Positions 37,746 through 47,754 of a stretch of DNA of 64,000 nt are shown here, in pieces. The position numbers were made by a program, and so were the translations under genes. The stretch's first letter is position 1. The number at the start of each line of letters is the position of its first letter. Location: assembly GCF_900111395.1 (NCBI RefSeq), contig NZ_FOHV01000002.1, positions 174,719 through 238,718 of the forward strand, read 5' to 3'. The DNA is from Thorsellia anophelis DSM 18579 (GTDB lineage: Bacteria > Pseudomonadota > Gammaproteobacteria > Enterobacterales > Thorselliaceae). The notes beneath the pieces were generated by a model. It saw nothing but the letters and a program-made list of their open reading frames with translations, was not told where the DNA came from and did no database searches.

Positions 37746-38948
37746 ATGTCTGTTATCAACACAAATGTGATGTCATTGAACACACAACTTAACCTATCAA
37801 GATCACAAAACGCCCTCGGTACAGCAATTGAGCGTCTTTCATCAGGTATGAGAATTAATAGTGCTAAAGATGATGCAGCAGGACAAGCAATTGCAAACCG
37901 TTTTACTTCTAATATAAAAGGATTATCACAAGCTAGACGTAATGCCTTAGATGGTATTTCTATTGCTCAAACAGCAGGTGGTGCATTAGATGAAGTAAAT
38001 AATAATTTACAGAGAATTCGTGAACTATCTGTACAGGCTGCAAATGGTTCGAACTCTCAATCTGATCTAGATTCAATCCAAGCTGAGGTACAACAACGCT
38101 TATCTGAAATTAGCCGTATTTCTGCACAAACGCAATTTAATGGTAAAAAAGTACTTGCCGAAGATAATGTTTTAAGATTGCAAGTTGGTGCATATGATAA
38201 TGAAACGATTGATGTGAATTTAGTCAAAACTGATGTTGAAACATTAGGATTAAATGGCTTTAATATTAATGGACTATCAGAGACTCCTGTAGATGTAACC
38301 ACAATTTTAACGGGTGCTGAAATAGATAAAATGTTTGGTTCTGTTGGTGCTGCAACAGGATCGTTAACTTTAACTGCAACAGATGGTACGGCATTTGGTT
38401 TAGCAGCAGGCAGTGCGACAGTTGATAATACTAAAATTTTCCAAGGTAAAGATGGCACTCTTTATGCAGAAGTGAATTTTTCAGGTGCAACAGGGGCTGA
38501 TTTAGCAAAAATTGAAGAAGCAGGATTTAATACAACTGATACCTACTACGTAGGCATCGCAAACGGGACCGCGGCTGTGACAAATGAAACAGCAGCTGGT
38601 GCGGGAGATGGCTCTGTTGCTGTGACATTTGGAGCAGGTTCTCTTAATTTTAGTAATGTACTAGCCTCTTTGTCAGAAGCTCCTCTAGCAGCAATCGATG
38701 CAGCTATTTCTAAAATAGATGGAATTCGTGGTGATTTAGGTGCTGTACAAAATCGATTAGATTCTACTGTGAACAATTTAGGAACAGCAGTTAACAATCT
38801 ATCAGCATCAAGAAGTCGTATTGAAGATGCAGATTACGCGGTTGAGGTTTCAAATATGTCTAGAGCTCAGATTCTGCAACAAGCAGGTACGTCAGTATTA
38901 TCACAAGCAAACCAAGTACCTCAAACTGTTTTATCTCTATTAAGATAA
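37746..38948 (+). CDS. fliC: Flagellin
   Basis: Structural subunit of the flagellar filament, exported by the flagellar type III apparatus. The conserved D0/D1 N-terminus (SVINTNVMSLNTQLNLSRSQ, LSSGMRINSAKDDAAGQAIANRF) and C-terminus (SRIEDADYAVEVSNMSRAQILQQAGTS, ending in LSLLR) flank a variable centre (about 175-310) rich in Ala, Gly and Thr. Length 400 is moderate. Strong ribosome binding site AAAAGGAG. A sigma-28 promoter lies upstream and a terminator downstream, so it is a monocistronic late flagellar gene. No other flagellar structural gene is in the window. Confidence 0.96.
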   Translation: MSVINTNVMSLNTQLNLSRSQNALGTAIERLSSGMRINSAKDDAAGQAIANRFTSNIKGLSQARRNALDGISIAQTAGGALDEVNNNLQRIRELSVQAANGSNSQSDLDSIQAEVQQRLSEISRISAQTQFNGKKVLAEDNVLRLQVGAYDNETIDVNLVKTDVETLGLNGFNINGLSETPVDVTTILTGAEIDKMFGSVGAATGSLTLTATDGTAFGLAAGSATVDNTKIFQGKDGTLYAEVNFSGATGADLAKIEEAGFNTTDTYYVGIANGTAAVTNETAAGAGDGSVAVTFGAGSLNFSNVLASLSEAPLAAIDAAISKIDGIRGDLGAVQNRLDSTVNNLGTAVNNLSASRSRIEDADYAVEVSNMSRAQILQQAGTSVLSQANQVPQTVLSLLR

Positions 38949-38977
38949 AATAAATTTATTCATAGGTATTTTTAGAA

Positions 38978-39017
38978 GATAAGAGGGCAGGAAACTGCCT
39001 TCTTATCATTCGTTTTT
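38978..39017 (+). terminator. Intrinsic terminator of flagellin gene
   Basis: 13-bp stem with one G-T wobble, GATAAGAGGGCAG / CTGCCTTCTTATC, GAAA tetraloop, followed by ATTCGTTTTT. It starts 29 nt after the stop codon. Confidence 0.85.
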
Positions 39018-39098
39018 GATTCATGAATAATTATCTTATCAATAAAATCTATTTATTGAAACTTTTAAGAGTTAACACTAATTCTAGTATTAAATACG

Positions 39099-40031
39099 CT
39101 AAAGCCTTTTAATTTCAAATATGGGTGATGGGGAATGAATATCTGATTGATTTGCAATTAACGGCAAATCACGCTCGCCAGCTATTGTATGAGAAACAAG
39201 TGAATATAGGCTACTGACTGCTAAGGCTGTTGCTTCTTCAATAGGCTTGCCATTTAGAATATGAGATAACAAAATAGCAGATAAGGTGTCGCCCATGCCA
39301 TTTGGAAGAGGTTCGAGATCATGATAGGGTGTTTCAACTAAACAAGCCCCCTGTTCCGTTACGAGTAATGTTTCTAATTTTTCGGGGGGTAAATCAGGCA
39401 ACCTAAGACTCGTGATGACAACAGCATGTAAGTGTTGATTATGCTTAATCAGTAATTTGGCATGAGTAATAATTTCATTTAAATCTGTAAATGTTTGCTC
39501 TGCTAAAAGCTCGTATTCAAAATGGTTAGGGGTGATGATTGAGGCTTCACGTAGTGCAGAATGTTTTAAAAACTCTGGTATACCTGGACGAACAAAGATG
39601 CCTCGACCGATATCACCCATAACAGGATCGCATAAATAAATCATGCTAGGGTTTTGTTTTCTAATTTTTTGAACACTTTTTAATATCACCTCGCCAATAT
39701 CTGCATCACCAAGGTAACCAGATAACACAGCATGACAATTTTCTAATACACCTCTAGCCTCAAGACCACTAAGTACATCTTCAATATGAGAAGCTGTAAA
39801 AACTTGACCTTTAAATTCACCATAACCCGTATGATTTGAAAATTGAACAGTATTAATCACGATAGGCTGGATTTTGAGTAACTGCATCGGCAATGTGGCA
39901 GCTGCGTTACCTACATGTCCATACGCAACATGTGATTGTATAGTTAAAACATTTGGTAAGTGACGATTTAATTTACTGAACTCAGTAGTTAAATTAGACT
40001 GACTATTTAAATTAATGCTAGACTCTTTCAT
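39099..40031 (-). CDS. pdxY: Pyridoxal kinase PdxY
   Basis: Ribokinase-fold enzyme that phosphorylates pyridoxal to PLP in the B6 salvage pathway. Characteristic blocks are VLTIQSHVAYGHVGNAAAT, INTVQFSNHTGYG, DPVMGDIGRGIFV and the anion-hole/catalytic Asp segment NGMGDTLSAILL, where the usual G[VT]GD reads GMGD. The protein is 310 residues, about 25 longer than E. coli PdxY because of an N-terminal tail before LPNVLTIQS. It lies 28 nt after the dxs-linked secreted-protein gene. Because DXP made by Dxs is also a B6 precursor, the clustering may be functional. Confidence 0.9.
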   Translation of the reverse strand: MKESSINLNSQSNLTTEFSKLNRHLPNVLTIQSHVAYGHVGNAAATLPMQLLKIQPIVINTVQFSNHTGYGEFKGQVFTASHIEDVLSGLEARGVLENCHAVLSGYLGDADIGEVILKSVQKIRKQNPSMIYLCDPVMGDIGRGIFVRPGIPEFLKHSALREASIITPNHFEYELLAEQTFTDLNEIITHAKLLIKHNQHLHAVVITSLRLPDLPPEKLETLLVTEQGACLVETPYHDLEPLPNGMGDTLSAILLSHILNGKPIEEATALAVSSLYSLVSHTIAGERDLPLIANQSDIHSPSPIFEIKRL

Positions 40032-40059
40032 ATCAAGTTCTCAAGTATTATAAGTCAAA

Positions 40060-40569
40060 TTATTGTTTAATCCATTCAATGGTAATTGAGTTATCAATTC
40101 TATCAAATAGCATAGTCATTTCAGCATATTTTGGGTTATTCATAATGTACTGATAGAGACGTTTATCATTATATAAATCTTCGCGATTAAAGCTCTTAGC
40201 GCTTAGTTTAACAGCAAGCTCATATGTATCTTCTTTTTGCCAAAATTGCTCTGCCATTTTGTTGGCAATTTCAAATACTTCTTCTTCTTTAAGTTCAATT
40301 GATTCATCAACAAAATTAACTATTCTAAATTTTAAAACATCACAGCCACCGTAATAAATTTCATCTGCCAAATTACCATTTTCCCAAACAATACTATTAC
40401 TCTCTGAATAAATTTGCCCATTTGGTTGTTTTTTAGAAATGTTAATTAAAGTTTGTTGATTTGCTTCTGGATTGAAACGACATTCAGCAAATACAGAAGA
40501 ACAAAATATACTTAGTGTAGCAATAAGTGAAATTTTCAGTGGGTTGATAAGAAAAGATTTAATTATCAT
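40060..40569 (-). CDS. Secreted protein of unknown function, overlapping dxs
   Basis: I do not recognise this family. The best start is the ATG at 40569, which overlaps the last 11 nt of dxs and has GGGAGG upstream inside dxs, so translation is probably coupled. The 169-residue product has a signal peptide ([28 protein letters not shown], about 28 residues) with likely cleavage before ECRFNP. The mature part has two cysteines (ECRF and GCDVLKF) that could form a disulfide. It ends in [10 protein letters not shown] periplasmic location is likely. An alternative start at 40617 would add 16 residues and hide the signal peptide. Confidence 0.65.
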   Translation of the reverse strand: MIIKSFLINPLKISLIATLSIFCSSVFAECRFNPEANQQTLINISKKQPNGQIYSESNSIVWENGNLADEIYYGGCDVLKFRIVNFVDESIELKEEEVFEIANKMAEQFWQKEDTYELAVKLSAKSFNREDLYNDKRLYQYIMNNPKYAEMTMLFDRIDNSITIEWIKQ

Positions 40570-42463
40570 TGGAACGAACCTCCCACTCAGTAACTTGAGA
40601 TAAAATTCCTTTTGCATCTAGGCCAATAGATGATCTCATTTCATGTTGTTCACCTGGAGCAATAAAATAATCGGGTAATCCTATCATGAGAAGTTTAATT
40701 GATAAGTTTTGTTTTAGTAAAAATTCTGCAACACCACTCCCAGCACCGCCTGCAATAGCATTCTCTTCAACCGTGATAAAAGTAGTATGATTTTGGACTA
40801 GACTCAGTAGACACTCTTCATCTAAAGGCTTAACAAATCGCATATCTATAACAGTTGCATTTAGGGTGTCTGCTGCAGTTAGCACGTCTGGTAAAAGGGT
40901 TCCAAAATTTAAAAACACTCTGTCAAAACCATTTCTAATTAACTTTGCTTTACCAATTGGAACAGGTTTGAGTGGTGCTAATTCTGCACCTGTTCCATAA
41001 CCTCTAGGATAGCGTACTGCCGCCGGCCCAGAATGCATATAACCTGTTTGGAGTAGTAAGCGACACTCATTTTCATCACTAGGCGTCATAATAATTAAGT
41101 TTGGAATACACCTTAAGAATGATAAGTCGAATGCACCTTGGTGTGTTTGCCCATCACTTCCTACAATTCCACCTCTATCAATCGCAAGCAAAACAGGCAA
41201 ATTTTGAATGGCGACATCATGAATAACTTGATCATAAGCGCGTTGCAAAAATGTTGAATAAATTGCAACAACCGGTTTTAGGTTTGCTAGAGCTAGACCT
41301 GCAGCGAATGTGACTGCATGTTGTTCTGCGATGGCTACATCAAAATATTGCTTTGGAAATTTCTTAGAAAATTTCACTAATCCAGAACCTTCACGCATCG
41401 CTGGTGTTATGGCCATCACTCGTTTATCTGTTTTGGCAATTTCACATAGCCATTCGCCAAACACTTCGGAATAAGTTAGGAAAGGAGAGGGCGCTTTAGG
41501 AGGTAAACCTTCAGATGGATTAAATTTTGGGACAGCATGCCAGCGAATTGGATCTTCCTCAGCAGGTCCGTATCCTCTGCCTTTTTTCGTCATGATATGA
41601 AGTAACTGTGGCCCTGTTTTATCTTTAAGCATTTCTAATGTCTGGACTAACAATTCTACATTATGCCCATCAATAGGTCCTGTATAATGAAAACCTAATT
41701 CTTCAAATAAAGTGCTTGGAACTAATATTCCTTTAACATGTTCACCTGTTTTTTTGATGAGCGTTTTTAGAGGAGGAAGCGGAACAGGCATATCTGAAAG
41801 GTCAGGAAGATGATCGAGTACTTTTTTGCCACCTTCACGTAAGGTGCTATAAAGTTCTCCTGCAAGGAGTTTCGCTAGGTGATTATTAAGAGCGCCAACA
41901 TTTTCAGATATCGACATTTCGTTATCATTTAAAATCACAAGCATATTAGGTTGAATATCACCTGCATGATTCATTGCTTCAAAGGCCATCCCTGCAGTTA
42001 TTGCACCATCTCCAATAACACAGACAGTTTTGCGATTTTGACCTTCTTTCATTGCCCCAACAGCAAGCCCAATTGCAGCACTAATTGAGGTGGAAGAATG
42101 GCCGACTGATAGCACATCATATTCGCTCTCTTCACGCCATGGAAACGGATGTAGTCCTTCCTTTTGGCGAATGGTTTTTATACGATCACGTCTTCCAGTT
42201 AAAATCTTATGTGGATAGGCTTGATGACCCACATCCCAGATTAATTTATCAAAAGGCGTTTGAAAAACGTAATGAAGTGCTACTGTTAATTCAACCACAC
42301 CTAAGCCTGAAGCGAAGTGGCCACTTGAGCGACTAACGCTATGAAGAAGGTACTCACGTAACTCATTACTCAATGGTTTTAATTGAGATTTTGATAGTGT
42401 CCTCAAATCAGAAGGTAAAGCACATTGCGCTAATAGAGGATAAATAGTCGGATCAAATACCAT
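40559..42463 (-). CDS. dxs: 1-deoxy-D-xylulose-5-phosphate synthase
   Basis: Thiamine-diphosphate enzyme that condenses pyruvate and glyceraldehyde-3-phosphate to DXP, the entry to the MEP isoprenoid pathway and a precursor of thiamine and vitamin B6. The ThDP motif [18 protein letters not shown]...[10 protein letters not shown] is present, with [19 protein letters not shown] near the N-terminus and [14 protein letters not shown] in the pyrimidine domain. I start at the ATG at 42463 ([11 protein letters not shown], 634 residues), which aligns with E. coli; the open frame extends 18 codons upstream. It feeds IspB elsewhere in the window. ispA and xseB are not adjacent. Confidence 0.95.
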   Translation of the reverse strand: MVFDPTIYPLLAQCALPSDLRTLSKSQLKPLSNELREYLLHSVSRSSGHFASGLGVVELTVALHYVFQTPFDKLIWDVGHQAYPHKILTGRRDRIKTIRQKEGLHPFPWREESEYDVLSVGHSSTSISAAIGLAVGAMKEGQNRKTVCVIGDGAITAGMAFEAMNHAGDIQPNMLVILNDNEMSISENVGALNNHLAKLLAGELYSTLREGGKKVLDHLPDLSDMPVPLPPLKTLIKKTGEHVKGILVPSTLFEELGFHYTGPIDGHNVELLVQTLEMLKDKTGPQLLHIMTKKGRGYGPAEEDPIRWHAVPKFNPSEGLPPKAPSPFLTYSEVFGEWLCEIAKTDKRVMAITPAMREGSGLVKFSKKFPKQYFDVAIAEQHAVTFAAGLALANLKPVVAIYSTFLQRAYDQVIHDVAIQNLPVLLAIDRGGIVGSDGQTHQGAFDLSFLRCIPNLIIMTPSDENECRLLLQTGYMHSGPAAVRYPRGYGTGAELAPLKPVPIGKAKLIRNGFDRVFLNFGTLLPDVLTAADTLNATVIDMRFVKPLDEECLLSLVQNHTTFITVEENAIAGGAGSGVAEFLLKQNLSIKLLMIGLPDYFIAPGEQHEMRSSIGLDAKGILSQVTEWEVRSNDN

Positions 42464-42652
42464 AGTGTGCCCAGTAGAGTAAAAAGTTAAACAATTAACA
42501 TTCGATCTTACAAGCAATTATACTGGATGAAAAGAGCTTAATAATGATTAATACCTCAAATCGTTATTTTATATAAAAAACTCTTAAATGGCATCATATG
42601 AGTTAAAAGGGATGCATAAACATAAAAAGTCATTTTATTGAGGTATTTTAGT

Positions 42653-42844
42653 TTATTTTGCTTTGTTTTTATTTTTGCATTGAGTAGGGTCATTGCCACA
42701 AAAGTCACACTTACTACCTTTGCGCAAACCTAGGGCAGAAATACCGCCACAAGAGCCTGCAATCGGTTTTCTACCAAACATTACGCCTATTGACATCCCT
42801 ACTACAACACATACTAACAAACCAAACACAAGAATCCAAAGCAT
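42653..42844 (-). CDS. nqrM: Na+-NQR maturation protein NqrM
   Basis: Small membrane-anchored protein required to insert the intramembrane iron centre of the Na+-translocating NADH:quinone oxidoreductase (Na+-NQR). One N-terminal helix (about 3-23) is followed by the family block GRKPIAGSCGGISALGL and a Cys cluster with Cys32, Cys46, Cys49 and Cys56 that delivers iron. At 63 residues it matches the DUF539 family. It is normally next to nqrF/apbE, but here it stands alone between dxs and a chemoreceptor. It implies that the organism has Na+-NQR. Confidence 0.88.
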   Translation of the reverse strand: MLWILVFGLLVCVVVGMSIGVMFGRKPIAGSCGGISALGLRKGSKCDFCGNDPTQCKNKNKAK

Positions 42845-42942
42845 AATTTACGTACCTAACATTGCAATTAAATGGTCTCTAGTCATATCAGACTCGCATC
42901 TACATACTATACCATATCTTATTGAAAAATCACGCACCTTAA

Positions 42943-44898
42943 TTATTTAACTTGAAATGCTGATGCTGCTTTAATCAAATCTTGAGAGCCGCTTTGTAAT
43001 TTCTGTATTAAAGTAGATGAGTCCTCGACTAATTCAACATTTTCTTCTGTGCTCTTATCAACTTGATTGATAGCAGTATTAATATTATCCATTCCATGGG
43101 TTTGTTCAACAAAAGCGTTTGACATTCCATTCATAATTTCAGAAGCCTGTTCTATAGCATTTAAAAGCTGTAACATTATCTGGTCAACTTGTGAAACTTG
43201 CCTTACCCCTACATTGATTTGTGAAACAGAATCTTCAATAAGTGATTTAATTTCGTTTGCTGCAGTAGAAGAGCGAAGGGCTAAATTTCTGACTTCTGAT
43301 GCTACCACCGCAAATCCTTTACCTTGCTCACCTGCTCTAGCTGCTTCAACGGCTGCGTTTAATGCAAGAATATTAGTTTGGAAAGCAATATTTTCAATTA
43401 CACTGATAATTTCACCCATTTTAGAGGTTTCATTTGAAACTTGTTGCATGGTTGTAACAACACTTGCAACCATCTTGTTACTGTCAATTGCAGTTTGTTT
43501 TGCAACTTGTGCAAGGTTATTTGCTTCTATTGCTTGGCTAGTATTATTTTCAACTGTTTGGCTCAGCTCTCTGACTTGATTGAGCGTAGCTGTGAGAGCC
43601 TCTGATTGACTATGCGTTCTAATTGATAAATTTTCGTTTCCTTGAGACATTTGATTGGCTACGTTGTCAATTGCCATTGCACTAGATTGGACAGATGTGA
43701 CCATAGTGACTAAGTCTTGCTGCATCTCTTTTAAAGCATATAGCATACTTTGTGAGTCATTGGAATTAAGTGCAAGTTGAGTGTTTAAATTGCCTTTGGC
43801 TATTTCATGAGCAAAATCAATGGCTAAACTAGGTTCTCCACCTAATGGTCTAATAACAAATCTATGTATACCGATAGATAAAATTAAGGAAACTAGTAAA
43901 ATTGCGAGGCTACCTAAAATAAAGGCTAAGTTACGCATAAAAACAGCCTCTTTCATAATCGTTTCTGTTGGTATAGATAGGGCAAACAACCAACTATTTC
44001 CAGTTTTGCCAATTGGAATTTGAATAAAACTACGAAGTACATCTTGTTCTAGTAATGCATCGTATTCAATACGAGAATCATTTTTACCAGATTTGAGTAT
44101 AGTTAATATTTCAGGATCTTCTGTCACTTTACCTCGTAGATCTGGATTTTGGTGTGCAATCACAACCCCATTACTTGCATATAAGCTTGCAAATCCATTT
44201 TCAAATGAATTATTTTTGGTAAATAAACGCTGAAATTGCACCATATCAACAGTAATACCAACTACTCCAACAAACTGATTATTTCTCTTAAGCGGGACAC
44301 CAATATTTGTGACAAACGCAGGCTCTGAATTTTCTATTGGGTAAAAAATAGGATCGGTAACAACCTCATTTCCAGTTTTTTTAGGCACTAGATAGTAAGA
44401 ACCAAATGCTTCATCGTTATAGCCGACTAATGGTGCCATTTGGATGTCGCCAGTAGAGCGATGCCAGCCAGGAATAAATCTACCAGTCTCGTCATGCCCT
44501 GCTGTGTTTTTATATTGCTCGTCTTTTCCATCAAATGCGTTAGGCTCAAAAGCAGTCCAAACAGCTGTTAATTGCGGTAAGCCTTCTAGCGTTGTTTTAA
44601 AAAGGGTATTTGCTTCATCTCTATTAAGAGAGGCATTAGCAGATGGGCCAGTTAGGACAAAAGAGAGAGTTCGAGCAACAGAAAATGCTTCATCAAAAAC
44701 ATTATTAATAACTACTGATTGGGTTTGCGCTTGTTGAGCAGTAATTTTTTTAGCATTATCCATGGTAATACTTAAGGCATTTTGCCAAGCAATGTAGAAC
44801 ACTATGCCAAAAACAATTAAAAGTGTAGAAATCACAATTCCAACAATTTTAGTCCTAAGTGTGAGTTTGGGCGAAGCATTTTCGATTTTGACTGCCAT
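42943..44898 (-). CDS. Methyl-accepting chemotaxis protein with double Cache domain
   Basis: Transmembrane chemoreceptor. TM1 is at about 18-37; the ~300-residue periplasmic part has dCache features ([22 protein letters not shown] near 205 and [14 protein letters not shown]), usually sensing amino acids or organic acids. TM2 is near 325-350, then HAMP. The cytoplasmic hairpin tip is [30 protein letters not shown] start at the ATG at 44898 ([10 protein letters not shown], 651 residues) behind AGAGGAAA; an upstream in-frame ATG would add 17 residues. It is the third chemoreceptor of the window and fits a motile host with flagellin. Confidence 0.92.
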   Translation of the reverse strand: MAVKIENASPKLTLRTKIVGIVISTLLIVFGIVFYIAWQNALSITMDNAKKITAQQAQTQSVVINNVFDEAFSVARTLSFVLTGPSANASLNRDEANTLFKTTLEGLPQLTAVWTAFEPNAFDGKDEQYKNTAGHDETGRFIPGWHRSTGDIQMAPLVGYNDEAFGSYYLVPKKTGNEVVTDPIFYPIENSEPAFVTNIGVPLKRNNQFVGVVGITVDMVQFQRLFTKNNSFENGFASLYASNGVVIAHQNPDLRGKVTEDPEILTILKSGKNDSRIEYDALLEQDVLRSFIQIPIGKTGNSWLFALSIPTETIMKEAVFMRNLAFILGSLAILLVSLILSIGIHRFVIRPLGGEPSLAIDFAHEIAKGNLNTQLALNSNDSQSMLYALKEMQQDLVTMVTSVQSSAMAIDNVANQMSQGNENLSIRTHSQSEALTATLNQVRELSQTVENNTSQAIEANNLAQVAKQTAIDSNKMVASVVTTMQQVSNETSKMGEIISVIENIAFQTNILALNAAVEAARAGEQGKGFAVVASEVRNLALRSSTAANEIKSLIEDSVSQINVGVRQVSQVDQIMLQLLNAIEQASEIMNGMSNAFVEQTHGMDNINTAINQVDKSTEENVELVEDSSTLIQKLQSGSQDLIKAASAFQVK

Positions 44899-45336
44899 GG
44901 TTTCCTCTATTATTTTTTGAAGCTCGTGGCTGTTATTTGAATGACGCAAATGTTTATTGAATAATTAATAAAAATATATATAACAAATAGTATCATTTTG
45001 AAATAACTTAACCAAATGTTTTATCCATTTTAATAGCTGTTTTTTTACTATAAAAAATATTAGAACGCATGAAAATAGCATTTTTTATAGTGTTAAAGAA
45101 TTGTTTCGGTTATGCGCATAAAACTATTCTACGAATAGAACATAAAACAAACATAATATCAGTAGAGTATTTATTTTTTTGCCATGTTTTTTAGTTTCTA
45201 AAATCGCAAGTGTTAATGTGCTAAGATTTAAACTAATCTAACTGACTGCGAGAACAAATCAATCATGCTATACTAACATTAGAATTTTATTGCATCTTGA
45301 TGATATTAATTATTATGTAAAGGGTATGTTTGGGTC
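44899..45336 (+). other. Divergent intergenic region, chemoreceptor/degS
   Basis: About 440 nt of AT-rich DNA holding the two divergent promoters. No ORF, RNA gene or clear operator was seen. I checked for a sigma-28 promoter reading toward the chemoreceptor and found no good match. Confidence 0.4.
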
Positions 45337-46416
45337 ATGTTGATTAAACTTTTAAAAGCGATCGTTCTAGGTGCTATAGTTGGCATTTTGATGATATGGT
45401 TATTTCCCCAGATTAGGACCAAGCATCCAGAGATTGATGTATTACCAACTACAGATAATGTCGTTCAAGTAGCTCCTATCTCTTTTCATGAAGCAGTGAA
45501 CATTGCCGCACCCACGGTGGTGTATGTCTATAATCGAGGTGTGGGTGATGAAAATGATAAAGAACAATTAGGAATACGTACATTAGGATCTGGTGTGGTA
45601 ATGAGAAGCGACGGGTATATTTTAACTAATATGCATGTTATTTCAGGAGCCGAGCAGATTGTGGTTAGTCTGCAAAATGGAAGTACTTTTGAGGCAGAAC
45701 TTGTTGGTGCAGATGATTTGACAGATTTGGCTGTATTAAAAATAGATGCCATCGACTTGCTTGCTATTCCTGTTAATTTAGAACGTAAAACTCGGGTTGG
45801 TGATGTTGTTCTTGCGATAGGTAATCCTTATAATTTAGGTGTGAGTATTACTCAGGGTATTATTAGTGCTACTGGGCGAATCAGCTTAAGTTTATCAGGG
45901 AGACAAAATTTTTTGCAGACGGATGCCGCGATAAATCATGGTAATTCTGGTGGTGCTTTAGTTAATTCTTTAGGGGAATTAGTTGGAATTAATACATTGT
46001 CATTTGATAAAAATGAAGATGGGACCCCTACAACTGGGGGATTAAATTTTGCTATCCCGACCGAACTAGCTATTAAGGTCATGAACAAAATCATTAAAGA
46101 TGGCCGAGTTATTCGAGGTTATTTTGGCATTAAAGGTGGTGATGTTAAAATGACTTCTACCGATGGAGTAGAAGAAATTACAGGAATTTATGTCAGTGCT
46201 TTAGACGAAACAGGTCCTGCTGCAAAGGCTGGGATTAGAGTAGGTGATGTTTTAATTAAAGTTAATAACTTATCTGTATTATCTACGTTGGATGCGCTTG
46301 ATAAAGTTGCTGAAATTGCACCTGGAACGATTATTCCTGTTGTTTTAATTCGAGATGAATATGCTATTGAATTACAGTTAACGGTTGGTAAATATCCTGA
46401 AAAAGAGTCTTTTTGA
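45337..46416 (+). CDS. degS: Inner-membrane serine endoprotease DegS
   Basis: Site-1 protease that cleaves RseA to start the sigma-E envelope-stress response when its PDZ domain binds misfolded porin tails. One N-terminal membrane anchor (about 4-23) is followed by a trypsin-like domain with catalytic His100 (TNMHVISGAEQ), Asp130 (DDLTDLAVLKI) and Ser204 (NHGNSGGALVN). One PDZ domain covers about 258-350. The single PDZ, membrane anchor and length 359 indicate DegS rather than DegP/DegQ. It complements CpxRA in the same window; no degQ is adjacent. Confidence 0.92.
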   Translation: MLIKLLKAIVLGAIVGILMIWLFPQIRTKHPEIDVLPTTDNVVQVAPISFHEAVNIAAPTVVYVYNRGVGDENDKEQLGIRTLGSGVVMRSDGYILTNMHVISGAEQIVVSLQNGSTFEAELVGADDLTDLAVLKIDAIDLLAIPVNLERKTRVGDVVLAIGNPYNLGVSITQGIISATGRISLSLSGRQNFLQTDAAINHGNSGGALVNSLGELVGINTLSFDKNEDGTPTTGGLNFAIPTELAIKVMNKIIKDGRVIRGYFGIKGGDVKMTSTDGVEEITGIYVSALDETGPAAKAGIRVGDVLIKVNNLSVLSTLDALDKVAEIAPGTIIPVVLIRDEYAIELQLTVGKYPEKESF

Positions 46417-46639
46417 ATTTTTTGCCCATTTTAGCAATATAACCGACATACTATTTACTTACCACTAGGACATGATTGATTTTTAGATTTGTGTATGATT
46501 GAACTATTGTTATATATTGAATTTTAAGAGAATGAATCGCAAAGCTTATAATAGATTGAAACTTTAACTTGATTTTTTACTAGTCATTTTTTAAAGTATA
46601 AAGTTATCATTCACGAAAGTTAAACTAAAGGTACACTTT

Positions 46640-47011
46640 ATGGCCGTATTAGAATTAAATCAAAATAATTTCAAAGAAACAATAGAGAATAATAATATTG
46701 TTATTATTGATTTTTGGGCTGCTTGGTGCGGTCCTTGTATGAATTTTGCACCTATTTTTGAGGCGGCATCAGAGGAACATCCTGATGTTATATTTGGGAA
46801 AATTAATACTGAGCAAGAACGAGAAATCGCAGCTGCTTTTAACGTACGTGGTATTCCGTTATTGATGGTTTTCAGAGATAATATTATGCTTTATTCCGAA
46901 TCAGGTGCACTTCCTGCTGCTGCATTAAATGATTTACTTACACAAGTAAAGAATCTCGATATGGATGCTGTTAGAGCTGAAGTTGAAAAAAATAAAACTA
47001 TAAAAGAATAA
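46640..47011 (+). CDS. Thioredoxin family protein
   Basis: Soluble thioredoxin fold of 123 residues with the active site W29-C30-G-P-C33 in FWAAWCGPCMNF. The cis-Pro loop is present as RGIPLLMVFRDN. It has about 15 more C-terminal residues (NLDMDAVRAEVEKNKTIKE) than E. coli TrxA, so it is probably a secondary thioredoxin rather than TrxA itself. It is 223 nt after degS on the same strand and likely has its own promoter. The physiological partner cannot be named. Confidence 0.88.
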   Translation: MAVLELNQNNFKETIENNNIVIIDFWAAWCGPCMNFAPIFEAASEEHPDVIFGKINTEQEREIAAAFNVRGIPLLMVFRDNIMLYSESGALPAAALNDLLTQVKNLDMDAVRAEVEKNKTIKE

Positions 47012-47754
47012 GTAATATTCATTGCCTGCTTTACATAGGGTTTTATTATTTACTTAATAAATTAAGTCTTTAGATGAATTCTTTAGTGACAGTGTTTGAT
47101 TGAATTTATCCTTAAAAATGTTAAACGCATTTATTGTCCCTACCAACTTATTCAGGCTGCGAGTAATCACCTATAGTCAGCATGATTATTCGTAACTAGT
47201 TTATTGATTGTAATTTTTTTATTGTCTAAGCTCATATGCATAGATGATAAAAAAGTTATTTTGTCTAGTACGTTAAGTATCCGAGTTAACTCATTTTCAA
47301 AACCGTTTTTACTCTCGCCAAAGTTATCCCCAAAGTATGTGTTAGCTTCATATTTATACGATTTGCGCTTTCGTTCCGAGTGATACTGAATAAATTGATT
47401 TTTCTATAAACTAGAGGAAAATTCAGAAGGTAAGAAAAAATTTTTATAAGGCACAGGTGTAGATGAGTGTTTAAAATTAGTTTCCCCCCTCATTTTTTTA
47501 AGCTATTTGCCTGCGATGCACACTTTAGATTGTAGTTGTATGATGAGTGTAATAGTACAACATTGAATTGCAATACTGCTAGTTTGTAGCAGTATCTTAT
47601 GTATTCTATGCATATATTCAGATAGCAAAACGCGTTAGATTTATTTGTAACAAAATATAAATATAAAGGAAATTAAGATAATAATGATTGATATCTTAAA
47701 GTTTGTTCGTTATATTTTTTGTTTAATTTTAACTTTTATTTAATGGAGTAGCTT
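47012..47754 (+). other. Gene-poor stretch with a possible worn ORF on the minus strand
   Basis: About 740 nt. The minus strand has one open frame without a usable start codon, 47167-47403 (79 codons), encoding protein-like sequence such as KYEANTYFGDNFGESKNG and ENELTRILNVLDKITF. I do not recognise it; a decayed gene is likely. The rest shows no motif that I can name, apart from the promoter region expected for the transporter. Confidence 0.35.

Noticed and set aside
37746..38948. Minus-strand ORFs of 133 and 83 residues inside flagellin
   Set aside because: Low-complexity mirror frames of the flagellin centre; flagellin itself is certain.
42943..44898. Opposite-strand ORFs of 170, 97 and 67 residues in the Cache chemoreceptor gene
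   Set aside because: They are mirror frames of a well-supported MCP gene and have no ribosome binding sites or recognisable domains.
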